Positions 1 to 6,283 of a DNA stretch of 11,573 nucleotides are shown here, one piece after another (within the stretch, counting starts at the first letter, position 1; each line of letters begins with the position of its first letter). Where the stretch lies: contig CP070688.1 of the NCBI GenBank assembly GCA_020353135.1, forward strand, positions 2,422,418-2,433,990. The letters run 5' to 3'. The notes beneath the pieces are model-generated. The model made no database searches and had not been told where the DNA came from. It worked only from the letters and a program-made list of their open reading frames with translations. Made by a program: the position numbers and the translations under genes. Source of the stretch: Chloroflexota bacterium. Lineage in GTDB: Bacteria > Chloroflexota > Anaerolineae > Promineifilales > Promineifilaceae.

Positions 1-221
1 AAGGCGATGCCGGGCGCAGGAAGCAGGAAGGCAGCGTTGGCCACCAGGCTAACCAGAAATACCGCCGGATAACCGAAATCGCCCAGCCGCTCAATCTCAT
101 CCCAGGCCAGAAGAATGGACGCCGACAAAACCAGGACCAGTACCAACCCTGCCACTCGGGCGACTACTGAACGCCCTTCTGTACCTATATTCTGGTTAAG
201 CGAACTTGGGAAAGAAGTCAT
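1..221 (-). CDS. VTT/DedA-type membrane protein, N-terminal 73 residues (runs off the left edge)
   Basis: The minus strand opens with ATG at 221-219, preceded by a GGTG-type ribosome site in GCAGGTGAT, and stays open to the window edge. After a polar leader (residues 1-19) there is a hydrophobic segment at about 20-40 (VARVAGLVLVLVLSASILLA). An amphipathic link carrying DEIERLGDFG follows, then a second hydrophobic stretch with SLVANAAFLLPAPGIA. The G-Y-P-A-x-F-L-V-S-L-x-x-N-A pattern followed by LPAPG is what I know from the start of VTT-domain (SNARE-associated, DedA-like) proteins, polytopic inner-membrane proteins linked to lipid scrambling or membrane homeostasis. The family call rests on this short segment only; the rest of the protein lies outside the window. 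Confidence 0.7.
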   Translation of the reverse strand, partial: MTSFPSSLNQNIGTEGRSVVARVAGLVLVLVLSASILLAWDEIERLGDFGYPAVFLVSLVANAAFLLPAPGIA

Positions 222-589
222 ATCACCTGCATCCAATCTACTGGTGCCGGGCATCGCCCAGGCACTAATTCTACGCCATTTGTCACAACGAGATTGTAGG
301 CGAAGACACACAAGGCGCGATTAACGCTAGACAATCGCCTAGCCTACGCTCGCACTACAATTATGTGACTGGAAGGCGTGAAAGAGGCGTGGAGCCTGCA
401 GAGGAAGAGCTAGATGACGTGGAATTCATAAACGGACCGACAGGCAGATGCCAGCCAGGCGCCGGCATCCGGCACGCGTTCGGCGATGCAGTTTAAGGTC
501 GAAGGTTATTGAGCCGGCCGGAAAGGATGGCGCCTGCATAGGTCAGAGCTAATGCTCAGCATCAGGTTGGCGGGTTCATAGTTCGCCCT
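222..589. other. Gene-free stretch between a VTT-type gene and a minus-strand pair
   Basis: These 368 bases hold no reading frame that looks protein-like, no tRNA-like cloverleaf that I can see, and no T-tract terminator. The left part is the upstream region of the minus-strand membrane-protein gene starting at 221. It contains a nested set of short complementary segments (listed separately). Around 447-469 there is a GATGCC/GGCATC pair of arms separated by 11 bases, not followed by a T run on either strand. Confidence 0.5.
293..361. repeat. Nested complementary segments upstream of the VTT-type gene
   Basis: The segment ATTGTAGGCGA (293-303) has three possible partners downstream. TCGCCTA (335-341) pairs with its right part, GCCTAC (342-347) with its middle, and CTACAAT (355-361) with its left part. 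The pairings are mutually exclusive and each only 6 to 7 bp. They lie 70 to 140 bases upstream of the start codon at 221 on the minus strand, so they could be in its leader or promoter. Chance is a real alternative for arms this short. Confidence 0.3.
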
Positions 590-1021
590 CTACGCCCTGA
601 TCATGCCAACGATCACTCGCAAAGTGGCGAAGACGCCTACGGTAGCTATCAGGCCGCCGACCAACTTATCGTCCAGGGCGACAAAAAGGGCGAGGGAGCC
701 AAATAGCAATAAACCTAACAAGCCGATGATGGCCAATAGCACGGGCAGGACAGCGCTCCATTGTCCGCTTTTGACCTGGCTCTTGATTTCGCCGAAGCTT
801 ATTGAGGCCTCGGTCTTGACGGAAGTGGCCTGGCCCCGGAAAGCTGTTTCATGGACCAAGAGCGTTTCGTCGTCCTCTTCCATCTGCTCGGCCATGATTT
901 CACGACCAGCTTCCTGGCCGCTGCTCGTGACTGTCTCGCCGCTTCGAATCAACACCCAGACGAAGCCGATCAGTAGAAGTACGAAGCTAAACGCGGCCAG
1001 ACCGACCAAGAACCACTGCAT
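590..1021 (-). CDS. Uncharacterised 143-aa membrane protein with three predicted helices
   Basis: I do not recognise the family. The protein starts with a hydrophobic segment at residues 2-26. A polar, acidic linker follows at about 27-60, including EQMEEDDETLL, then a short stretch with VKTEASISFGEIKSQVKSG. Two further hydrophobic segments lie near 88-115 and 119-141. The likely topology is one N-terminal anchor, a roughly 60-residue soluble loop and a C-terminal helical hairpin. The ATG at 1021 lies 15 bases after the stop of the upstream gene on the same strand, with only a weak ribosome site (TGAAGCG), which suggests an operon and perhaps translational coupling. The frame on the opposite strand is rich in Ser/Arg/Pro and does not look like a protein. 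Function is unknown; a membrane partner for the preceding soluble protein is a guess from position. Confidence 0.65.
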   Translation of the reverse strand: MQWFLVGLAAFSFVLLLIGFVWVLIRSGETVTSSGQEAGREIMAEQMEEDDETLLVHETAFRGQATSVKTEASISFGEIKSQVKSGQWSAVLPVLLAIIGLLGLLLFGSLALFVALDDKLVGGLIATVGVFATLRVIVGMIRA

Positions 1022-1036
1022 CGCTTCAGTCTGTAT

Positions 1037-1855
1037 CTACGGGCCCACTTCAGACCAGTAGGCTTGTACTTGCTCCCGCAGGGCGCCGGCCGATGCAGAC
1101 TGGATTTGCAGTTCGCTTTTGTCGGGGTCATCCTGCCAGGCTAACCAGGAACCCTCCTGTCCCTGGAGCACGAGCAGGCGATGGTGGACCTTTACCTCTC
1201 CATCTTTGCAGGCCATGAAGTCGATCTCCCCGCGCCAGCGAGGCTCGGTCACATCGTCAAAGAGCCCTATGGCCCCAACCGGGCTCAACCCGTCCGCCTC
1301 CAGGATCGTGAGGGCCGGAACTTCGTCCCAGTCGTCGGCAAGGGCACGAACCAACTCCGCATCTTCCTGATCCACGACCGCCCTATAGCTAGTGCTTTCA
1401 GGCATGGGATCTAAGGGGAACACTTCGTCAATTTGGGCCAAGGCGGCGTCATCGTCGACGAGCCGGCCGATCTCAAACTGCTCCGACCCACTGGTGATCA
1501 CCTGCACCATGTCGGAGCCGGTCAAAAAATACCAACTCCACACTTCCTCATCACTTTCCGGCGCTGATCGTCGTAAGCGAAGAACCGTTTGAGGATCGGC
1601 CAGCGCTGACAGCATGGTATCCAGCTGGCCATCAATTTCGTAATGATCCTCGGCAACCGTCAGGAGCTCCTGTTCGAGAAGCCGGCTTCGTCCGTCGTCC
1701 AGAATGATCTGCCGTTCAAAAGACTCAGGACTGGGGAGTTGGTCCTGGCTGATGCCAATTACCTGGTCGATGCCTTTCATCTCTAGCAGGCTCAGTAATT
1801 CAGCTCGTTCGAGGAGAATCTCTTCCATATATTGCGCCGTCCTTTTTCCAGTCAT
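1037..1855 (-). CDS. Uncharacterised acidic soluble protein, about 272 aa
   Basis: No confident family. The sequence is acidic, without signal peptide or membrane segment. It begins with a helical region (EEILLERAELLSLLEM). A central segment reads LSALADPQTVLRLRRS then EEVWSWYFLTGSDMVQVI, followed by a domain with EIDFMACKDGEVKVHHRLLV and WLAWQDD. The order (short helical start, 'ADP-x-x-VLRLR' strand, then repeated beta-rich units) faintly resembles EspG-like ESX secretion-associated proteins, but I cannot confirm that. The start is uncertain: a TTG at 1921 would add 22 residues and an ATG 27 bases further inside would shorten it. I chose ATG 1855-1853 because -10-like elements (TACAAT, TACTAT) fall at 1908-1918, between the TTG and this ATG; no clear ribosome site precedes it. 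It is 15 bases upstream of the membrane-protein gene and probably co-transcribed with it. Confidence 0.65.
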   Translation of the reverse strand: MTGKRTAQYMEEILLERAELLSLLEMKGIDQVIGISQDQLPSPESFERQIILDDGRSRLLEQELLTVAEDHYEIDGQLDTMLSALADPQTVLRLRRSAPESDEEVWSWYFLTGSDMVQVITSGSEQFEIGRLVDDDAALAQIDEVFPLDPMPESTSYRAVVDQEDAELVRALADDWDEVPALTILEADGLSPVGAIGLFDDVTEPRWRGEIDFMACKDGEVKVHHRLLVLQGQEGSWLAWQDDPDKSELQIQSASAGALREQVQAYWSEVGP

Positions 1856-1894
1856 CGTGTCTCGGGCGCCCCGTTGCGGCGAGACGTTTACCAA

Positions 1895-1922
1895 TTGAGA
1901 TTGAGTGATAGTATTGTACAAA
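1895..1922 (+). promoter_or_regulatory. Weak sigma70-like promoter candidate for the arginase-fold/GNAT pair
   Basis: TTGAGA (1895-1900), a 16-base spacer and TACAAA (1917-1922) lie about 65 bases before the ATG at 1987. The same stretch read on the minus strand offers TACAAT and TACTAT -10-like hexamers without a good -35, so this short divergent region may serve both directions. Matches are partial and the call is tentative. Confidence 0.25.
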
Positions 1923-1986
1923 GGATGCGAAGCGAGGGCTATCCACTCTTTTGCTATTGACTAAACGGAAAAGGTAACGAAAGAAT

Positions 1987-2785
1987 ATGAAGAATCAATA
2001 CATATTGACTCCCTATTTCCTTGACGACAAGGTGCCAGGACTTAAACCCCTGGCCACTGCTGAATGGAAGGTAATCACGGCTGAGCTGCCGCCCACAGCC
2101 GATCGATCGGCCGGCGAGCCATCCGCACAAGAGAGGCAGGTGCGAATGGGTGCGCTATACCAACCACTGCGGGACGCTGTGGCCGAGGCCGCCAGTCAGG
2201 GAAATAGGCCGGTGAGCATCGCTGGCGACTGCTGCACATCTCTGGCCGTCTTCGCCGGTCTGCAAAATGCGGGTCTCGAACCGAACCTGATCTGGTTTGA
2301 CGCTCACGGCGACTTCAACAGTTGGGAGACGACTCCCAGCGGTTTCCTGGGCGGCATGCCGCTGGCCATGTTGGTCGACCGCGGTGAGCAGACCCTCTCT
2401 CAAAGCGTTGGCTTGCAGCGCGTGCCGGAAGTCGACGTGCTGCTGACGGACGCGCGCGATTTGGACCCCCGGCGAGCGATTGGCCGTCGAAGCGTCAGAC
2501 CTGGCGGTGGAATCCGATCTAGCGGCTTTACTGGACGCGTCTTTTCCCCAGGGGCCGCTATATGTCCATTTTGACAGCGATATCCTCGATCCAAGCGAGG
2601 CCCCGGCCATGAATTATCCGGCCCCAGGCGGACCGTCTTCAGAGACGCTACGTCATGTCTTTCGCCGGTTGGCTGCTACCGGCCGGATCGCCGCCGTATC
2701 ACTTTCCGCCTGGAATCCCGATATGGATGAAGACCGTGCGAGCCGCGACTTGATCATGGGCTTGCTGGCCGAGCTAGTCGTCTAA
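1987..2785 (+). pseudogene. Arginase/agmatinase-fold (ureohydrolase) protein, interrupted by a one-base shift at a C5 run
   Basis: Two frames together make one arginase-family protein. The first frame (from ATG 1987) carries GDCCTS (residues 80-85) and DAHGD (105-109) and reads to DARDLDP. The second frame, from about 2471, continues GERLAVEASDL and carries FDSDILDP (metal-binding D196 and D198) and SLSAWNPD. The switch falls in the C run 2466-2470: removing one C joins DLDP to GER and restores a single frame of about 265 aa ending at TAA 2785, close to the usual family length. Family members are Mn enzymes cleaving guanidino or related C-N bonds. Here the usual first ligand His (GGDHS) is Cys, as in the GDC-type branch I have seen in such genomes, and the substrate-binding Glu of the E-x-N-P motif appears as Ala, so arginine or agmatine as substrate is doubtful. 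The GNAT gene follows by 30 bases. The shift may be a sequencing error, a true mutation or, less likely, programmed. Confidence 0.8.
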
Positions 2786-2815
2786 TTCTGCTGTAGTCGC
2801 TAAGGAACGCTACCT

Positions 2816-3703
2816 GTGGGTGGATCGACGTTGAGAATTCTTCGAGCCGGCGACGAGTCGGCTCTGAAGCGTTTCCTGGTTCCTCGTCTTGACTCATCGC
2901 TCTTCTTGTATGGTAATATGCTTGCAGCCGGACTTAACGATACCGGTGAGCGTTATGCTGGCACCTATGCGGCCGCCTTCGAAAACGGGCGGATGGTGGC
3001 CGTCGCCGGTCATTTCTGGAATCAGACAATGGTGCTTCAGGCACCGGTTCACCTTAAGGCCCTCATGGCTCAGGCCCAAGATGCTTCGGGCCGGCCGTTG
3101 AAGCGCCTCGTGGGGCCCAACGACCAGGTCGTCGAGGCTATCGACCTGTTAGGTCTGACGGCGGCCGATCTGCAAATGGACGAGAAGGAGAACCTTTATT
3201 CGTTGCCTTTGGCCGATCTATCTGTCCCCGATCTCTTGACCAGCGGCGAGGCCGTTGGCCGTCGCATTCAGGTTGGCGATCTGGAACTGGTCTCTCAGTG
3301 GCGCACGAACTATTTGCGGGAGTTGCACCTTGAGGAGGACAGCCCCGAACTACACGAGATCGCCCGACGCCATGTGCGGGGGGAGATAGCCGCCGGCCGG
3401 ACATGGATCCTTGAGGTGCAGGGCAAGCCTGTCGCCTCCACTTCTTTAAACGCTACGGTTCGTGACGAGGGAGTAGCCGGCGTGGTCCAGGTCGGCGGCG
3501 TCTACACGCCGCCGGAGCTACGCGGCCGAGGTTATGGCCGGTCGGCTGTGGCTGCCTCCTTGATCGACGCCCGGTCGGAAGGCTATCAAAGAAGCGTCCT
3601 GTTTACCGGTATCAGCAATCTTGCCGCGCAGCGAGCGTATCTGGCCCTGGGCTACCGGCTCATCGGAGCCTACAGGATCACCGTACTGCGCGAAGCTAAA
3701 TGA
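2816..3703 (+). CDS. GNAT-family N-acetyltransferase, 295 aa
   Basis: The C-terminal half is a GNAT fold. Residues 205-231 contain the beta-strand pair with VASTSLNATV and VVQVGGVYTPPELRG. RGRGYGRSA at 236-244 is the acetyl-CoA pyrophosphate-binding motif (R/Q-x-x-G-x-G/A). NLAAQRAYLALGY near 268-280 is the usual last helix and strand. The N-terminal half (about residues 1-140) looks like a second, degenerate GNAT-like domain (FLYGNMLAAGL, MVAVAGHFW), so the protein is a probable tandem-domain member; the substrate cannot be read from sequence. The GTG start at 2816 follows AAGGAA by 11 bases; TTG at 2831 is an alternative start. It sits 30 bases after the arginase-fold gene on the same strand, suggesting one transcript. 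Confidence 0.88.
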   Translation: MGGSTLRILRAGDESALKRFLVPRLDSSLFLYGNMLAAGLNDTGERYAGTYAAAFENGRMVAVAGHFWNQTMVLQAPVHLKALMAQAQDASGRPLKRLVGPNDQVVEAIDLLGLTAADLQMDEKENLYSLPLADLSVPDLLTSGEAVGRRIQVGDLELVSQWRTNYLRELHLEEDSPELHEIARRHVRGEIAAGRTWILEVQGKPVASTSLNATVRDEGVAGVVQVGGVYTPPELRGRGYGRSAVAASLIDARSEGYQRSVLFTGISNLAAQRAYLALGYRLIGAYRITVLREAK

Positions 3704-3715
3704 GCTCCAGGAGCT
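3703..3715. repeat. Short inverted repeat at the end of the GNAT gene
   Basis: AGCTCC (3703-3708) and GGAGCT (3710-3715) flank a single A; as RNA this would be a 5-bp stem with a CAG loop overlapping the stop codon of the acetyltransferase gene. It lies in the 32-base gap between converging genes, where a bidirectional terminator would be expected, but no T run follows on either strand. Termination here is not supported beyond position. Confidence 0.3.
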
Positions 3716-3735
3716 TAAGAGGTAGCATCAGCCGC

Positions 3736-4254
3736 CTACTTCTGGAATTTCCATTGATCGCCTAGCGTTGCGAAATCCTTGCGACTCAGGAACAGGATAG
3801 GGTCCCGATGCCGGCGGCCGTGAATGGCGACGACATCCAAAACATAGGGCACGAATTCCCGTGATAGCCCTTCTAATTCCTTGAAGACTTTGAGCTCAAA
3901 GACTGTGTCGGCGCCCTCGATCAGGTAGGTGTGATCGAGCTTCTGAGCCGGCGATAACTGAAATCCCAGGCGCTCCGCCTTGTTCATATCGCGGCCGCTA
4001 ATCCAACCGGAACGCACCACCTTCTCGCGCTGGGACCAGGGCATGAAGTGCAGCGCCGCTTCCTGGTGTTTTTTCAATAGGGTCAGCGTATAGTTGCCAA
4101 CGCCCATGGAGATCAGAAAGCGAAATGGCTCCTTGGAGACAATTGTCCAGTAGCCCATGGGCATCATATTCTCGCCTACCGTCAGGAGGGCAAGATGCAA
4201 GGGAAAGAATTTAGCCGCGAAAGGTTCGGTCCGGATCGTCGTTGATTGCTGCAT
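3736..4254 (-). CDS. Flavin reductase-like (flavoredoxin-type) FMN-binding protein, 172 aa
   Basis: The whole protein fits the flavin reductase-like split-barrel family, FMN-binding proteins that pass electrons between NAD(P)H, ferredoxin or other donors and flavin. The start has FPLHLALLTVGENMMPMGYW, then TIVSKEPFRFLISMG and NYTLTLLKKHQEAALHFMPW. This is the typical order: N-terminal strand, S-x-x-P-F/P segment, and the 'T-x-x-L-x-x-x-x-E' helix followed by a strand. SGWISGRDMNKAERLGFQL corresponds to the 'SG-x-D-x-x-K' segment. Length is within the normal 150-200 range. ATG 4254-4252 is preceded by AAGGAAC, a good ribosome site. It is the last gene of a minus-strand operon, 27 bases after the CYTH-like gene and downstream of a polyferredoxin-like protein, a plausible electron donor. 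Confidence 0.85.
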   Translation of the reverse strand: MQQSTTIRTEPFAAKFFPLHLALLTVGENMMPMGYWTIVSKEPFRFLISMGVGNYTLTLLKKHQEAALHFMPWSQREKVVRSGWISGRDMNKAERLGFQLSPAQKLDHTYLIEGADTVFELKVFKELEGLSREFVPYVLDVVAIHGRRHRDPILFLSRKDFATLGDQWKFQK

Positions 4255-4281
4255 AGGTTCCTTTCCATGAAGAGATTTATG

Positions 4282-4905
4282 TCAACGAACGCCTGCTAAG
4301 CCGCTTAACAAATGGGGGTAGCCATATGAAGAGGCTTGAGCCAGCTCGCGTAGCCTCGACTCAGCCAGCAGAATGCCGGCGGTTGTCACGAGCCGTTTAT
4401 GGTTGCCGGCGCTTTCGCCAAAGGCTTCGAAGGCCACTGTCCACCAGATTCCTTCGCTGGCCCGGAGCCTTGTTAATTCTAATTCGCAGCCATCGGAGAT
4501 CGTTGTCTCGGGTCTGACGGGCTGGATCTGCTGATCTTCGCTTATCTGGTACCTTCGTAGTTGGCGCTCTTTATCAATGGCAAGCCAGGCTGAAGCGCCA
4601 GAGCCGGCGTCAATACTGGCGAATTCGGGCGCTGCAAGCGGGAAGCGCCACTTCGTCCATGCTTCCACCAGGCCAGAAACTGATTGACTCAAAGGGACCA
4701 GGCCATACGAGCGTCGCCGTTGTTTAATCTCGAGGCCCCCGTCCCGTGCTTTTATGCCTAAGCTGTCGGTCTCTTCTATGGGCAGATAATTATCCTGACG
4801 AAAGGGTTGATATTCTACAGTACCCGGGCAAGCGTTGAACCAAGTCAAGACCGCAATGGGCACTCTGCCCCGGCCAAACCATCGGGTCTCGACGGTGCTC
4901 AACAT
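4282..4905 (-). CDS. Conserved hypothetical protein, CYTH/triphosphate-tunnel-like, about 207 aa
   Basis: I chose ATG 4905-4903 because an earlier in-frame ATG at 5004 would overlap the upstream gene by nearly 90 bases, and because the protein-like pattern begins with VETRWFGRGRVP. The order VETRWF (residues 5-10), FRQDNYLPI (35-43), SLGIKARDGGLEIKQRRR (48-65), CELELTRL (140-147) and WWTVAFEAFG (154-163) recalls CYTH-domain proteins, whose beta-tunnel binds polyphosphorylated substrates through Glu, Arg and Lys residues on alternating strands. The canonical ExExK start is not intact (ETRW), so catalytic competence is doubtful. The start is 10 bases after the stop of the Fe-S gene, without a clear ribosome site, suggesting translational coupling. 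It sits between a polyferredoxin-like and a flavin-reductase-like gene, which does not itself explain its role. Family assignment is tentative. Confidence 0.65.
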   Translation of the reverse strand: MLSTVETRWFGRGRVPIAVLTWFNACPGTVEYQPFRQDNYLPIEETDSLGIKARDGGLEIKQRRRSYGLVPLSQSVSGLVEAWTKWRFPLAAPEFASIDAGSGASAWLAIDKERQLRRYQISEDQQIQPVRPETTISDGCELELTRLRASEGIWWTVAFEAFGESAGNHKRLVTTAGILLAESRLRELAQASSYGYPHLLSGLAGVR

Positions 4906-4915
4906 TCTAAGGTGG

Positions 4916-5992
4916 TTAGAGTACTTCGGCCAGATCAAGCCCTCGAGCGGCCGCTCGTCGGGCCAGCCACTCTTCTTTGTCCAGCGGCGGCACAGGCGCC
5001 TCATGGGCCGGACGCAAGACCAGGCCCAGCGCTTCTTCCGGACAGGTTATGACGCAAACGCCGCAGCCCACGCAGCGCGCAGCTTTTACTTCGGCGAACT
5101 CGTCGAGCGACAAGGCATCAAACTGGCAGAACTCTAAACAGTCGCCGCAGGCCAGACATAGGCTCTCATCTACTTGGTTGACGAATGCCGATCGGGCTAC
5201 CACATTGGCGATGCCCTGCTCGGCGAGGCCGCGCAAGATGCCGCACGAGCAGGTACAACAGTTGCAGACATACCACAATCCGCGCTGATTGTTGCTCACC
5301 GAATGGACCAGTCCGGCCTCGGCCGCGCGCCGCAATGTGGCCAGCGCTTCGTCATGAGTCAGCGCGCGCACGGTGGGATTATCGTCGAACCAGCCCGGCT
5401 GCTGGCCGAAAACCATGCAAACGTCAAGCGGGTGCTGGCATGGATCGCCGATCAGCGCCTTTTGCATCCGGCAGATGCAATCGGTCACGCCCCAGGCCTG
5501 GGCCTCGTCGACGATGGCGGCCGCGCTTTCGAAGGGTCGAATCTCCAAATCGCCGCCCACGCTCTCGCCCACCGGAATGACGCGATGAAACTGGGGCTGA
5601 AAGCTCAATGCCTGGCCAAAGGCCCGCTGGTAATAGGCTTCAAAGAGTTCGGCTAGCTCCTGATCTATTTGACCGGCCTGCATCTCGTATATGCCGACCA
5701 CAAATGGCATGAGGCCGTATACGATGCCGCCTTTGCCGCGCCCCCAGGTAATGAGTCCGCGCCGGGCCATGCCTTTCAAGTGGGAACGTACGAGGCGAGC
5801 GTCGGCGCCAATCCTGGCTGCGATCTCTTTGGGCGATTCTTTGGTCAAACGTAACTCGGCCGCCAGCGCAGCTTCTTCGGCCGTGAAGAGCTTCGCCAGC
5901 AACTGTAATTCGGCTCCATCTTCAGTTGCCGGAAAGCCATTGGGCAGCGCGTCCAGCCGCTGAGCCAGGCGTTTGTAGGGATTGTTGCTCAT
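4916..5992 (-). CDS. Winged-helix / multi-cysteine / two-[4Fe-4S] ferredoxin protein, 358 aa
   Basis: ATG 5992-5990 follows a strong ribosome site (GGAGG, 5999-6003), so the 54-residue upstream extension of the open frame is ignored. Residues about 28-105 form a helix-turn-helix/winged region (ESPKEIAARIGADARLVRSH then GLITWGRGKGGIVYGL). Residues 170-192 hold C172, C174, C185 and C192 (DCICRMQ, GDPCQHPLDVC). Residues 241-251 hold a dense set, C243, C245, C246, C248 and C250 (VCNCCTCSCG). The C-terminal part has two classical ferredoxin motifs: C279-x2-C-x2-C-x3-C289 and C307-x2-C-x2-C-x3-C317-P. So two [4Fe-4S] clusters are near certain, and the central cysteines could hold further metal or cluster. 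A DNA-binding-like N-terminus with redox clusters suggests either a redox-sensing regulator or an electron carrier with a repurposed domain. It heads a tight operon with the CYTH-like and flavin-reductase genes. Confidence 0.88.
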   Translation of the reverse strand: MSNNPYKRLAQRLDALPNGFPATEDGAELQLLAKLFTAEEAALAAELRLTKESPKEIAARIGADARLVRSHLKGMARRGLITWGRGKGGIVYGLMPFVVGIYEMQAGQIDQELAELFEAYYQRAFGQALSFQPQFHRVIPVGESVGGDLEIRPFESAAAIVDEAQAWGVTDCICRMQKALIGDPCQHPLDVCMVFGQQPGWFDDNPTVRALTHDEALATLRRAAEAGLVHSVSNNQRGLWYVCNCCTCSCGILRGLAEQGIANVVARSAFVNQVDESLCLACGDCLEFCQFDALSLDEFAEVKAARCVGCGVCVITCPEEALGLVLRPAHEAPVPPLDKEEWLARRAAARGLDLAEVL

Positions 5993-6005
5993 CGTACGCC
6001 TCCGT

Positions 6006-6020
6006 CGCGAGAGAATCGCG
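6006..6020. repeat. Small hairpin just upstream of the Fe-S gene's ribosome site
   Basis: CGCGA (6006-6010) and TCGCG (6016-6020) flank a 5-base spacer. On the minus-strand transcript this 5-bp GC-rich stem ends two bases before the GGAGG site (5999-6003) of the winged-helix/ferredoxin gene, so it could affect ribosome access or act as a small operator. Confidence 0.35.
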
Positions 6021-6101
6021 GATCCGAGTAAGCCGCTATGAGTTCTCCGGGAACGAAGTTGGTGACAGCGGTTTACTTCTGGAAAATAACGCTTAAAGCA
6101 C

Positions 6102-6129
6102 TGCACGTCATTTCGCAATGACTTGTGCA
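6102..6129. promoter_or_regulatory. Long inverted repeat upstream of the Fe-S/HTH operon (operator candidate)
   Basis: The arms TGCAC (6102-6106) plus GTCATT (6107-6112) face AATGAC (6117-6122) plus GTGCA (6125-6129). The centre is TCGC, and a two-base insertion (TT) interrupts one arm. The inner 16 bases are a perfect dyad and the outer arms extend it to 11 paired bases. It lies 110 bases upstream of the ATG at 5992 and about 155 bases past the end of the acyl-CoA ligase gene. No T run follows on the minus strand, so a terminator for the ligase gene is not supported. A dimeric regulator's site is the simpler reading, possibly that of the HTH protein encoded next to it. Confidence 0.5.
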
Positions 6130-6283
6130 ATGGCGCCAGGGAACATCGTAGCATATTTCAGGAGGGGCCGCACGTGTCGAATGTCACGTTCTTGAGTGAA
6201 GAAGCGTCTCAAGCGCACGGGTAAGCGACCTGGTTGCCACAGGCTGCGTTTTTTACCTTGGAAGATCCAGAGTGATCGGGCAG

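Noticed and set aside
603..1061. Plus-strand 152-aa frame opposite the three-helix membrane protein
   Set aside because: Composition rich in Ser, Arg, Pro and Lys without domains, antisense to a protein with well-formed membrane segments.
5174..5656. Plus-strand 160-aa frame opposite the Fe-S gene
   Set aside because: It is the antisense of the winged-helix/ferredoxin gene, whose cysteine motifs are unmistakable; the plus frame has no family features.
6102..6129. Intrinsic terminator for the acyl-CoA ligase gene
   Set aside because: The dyad is about 155 bases past the stop codon and is not followed by a T run in the direction of transcription.
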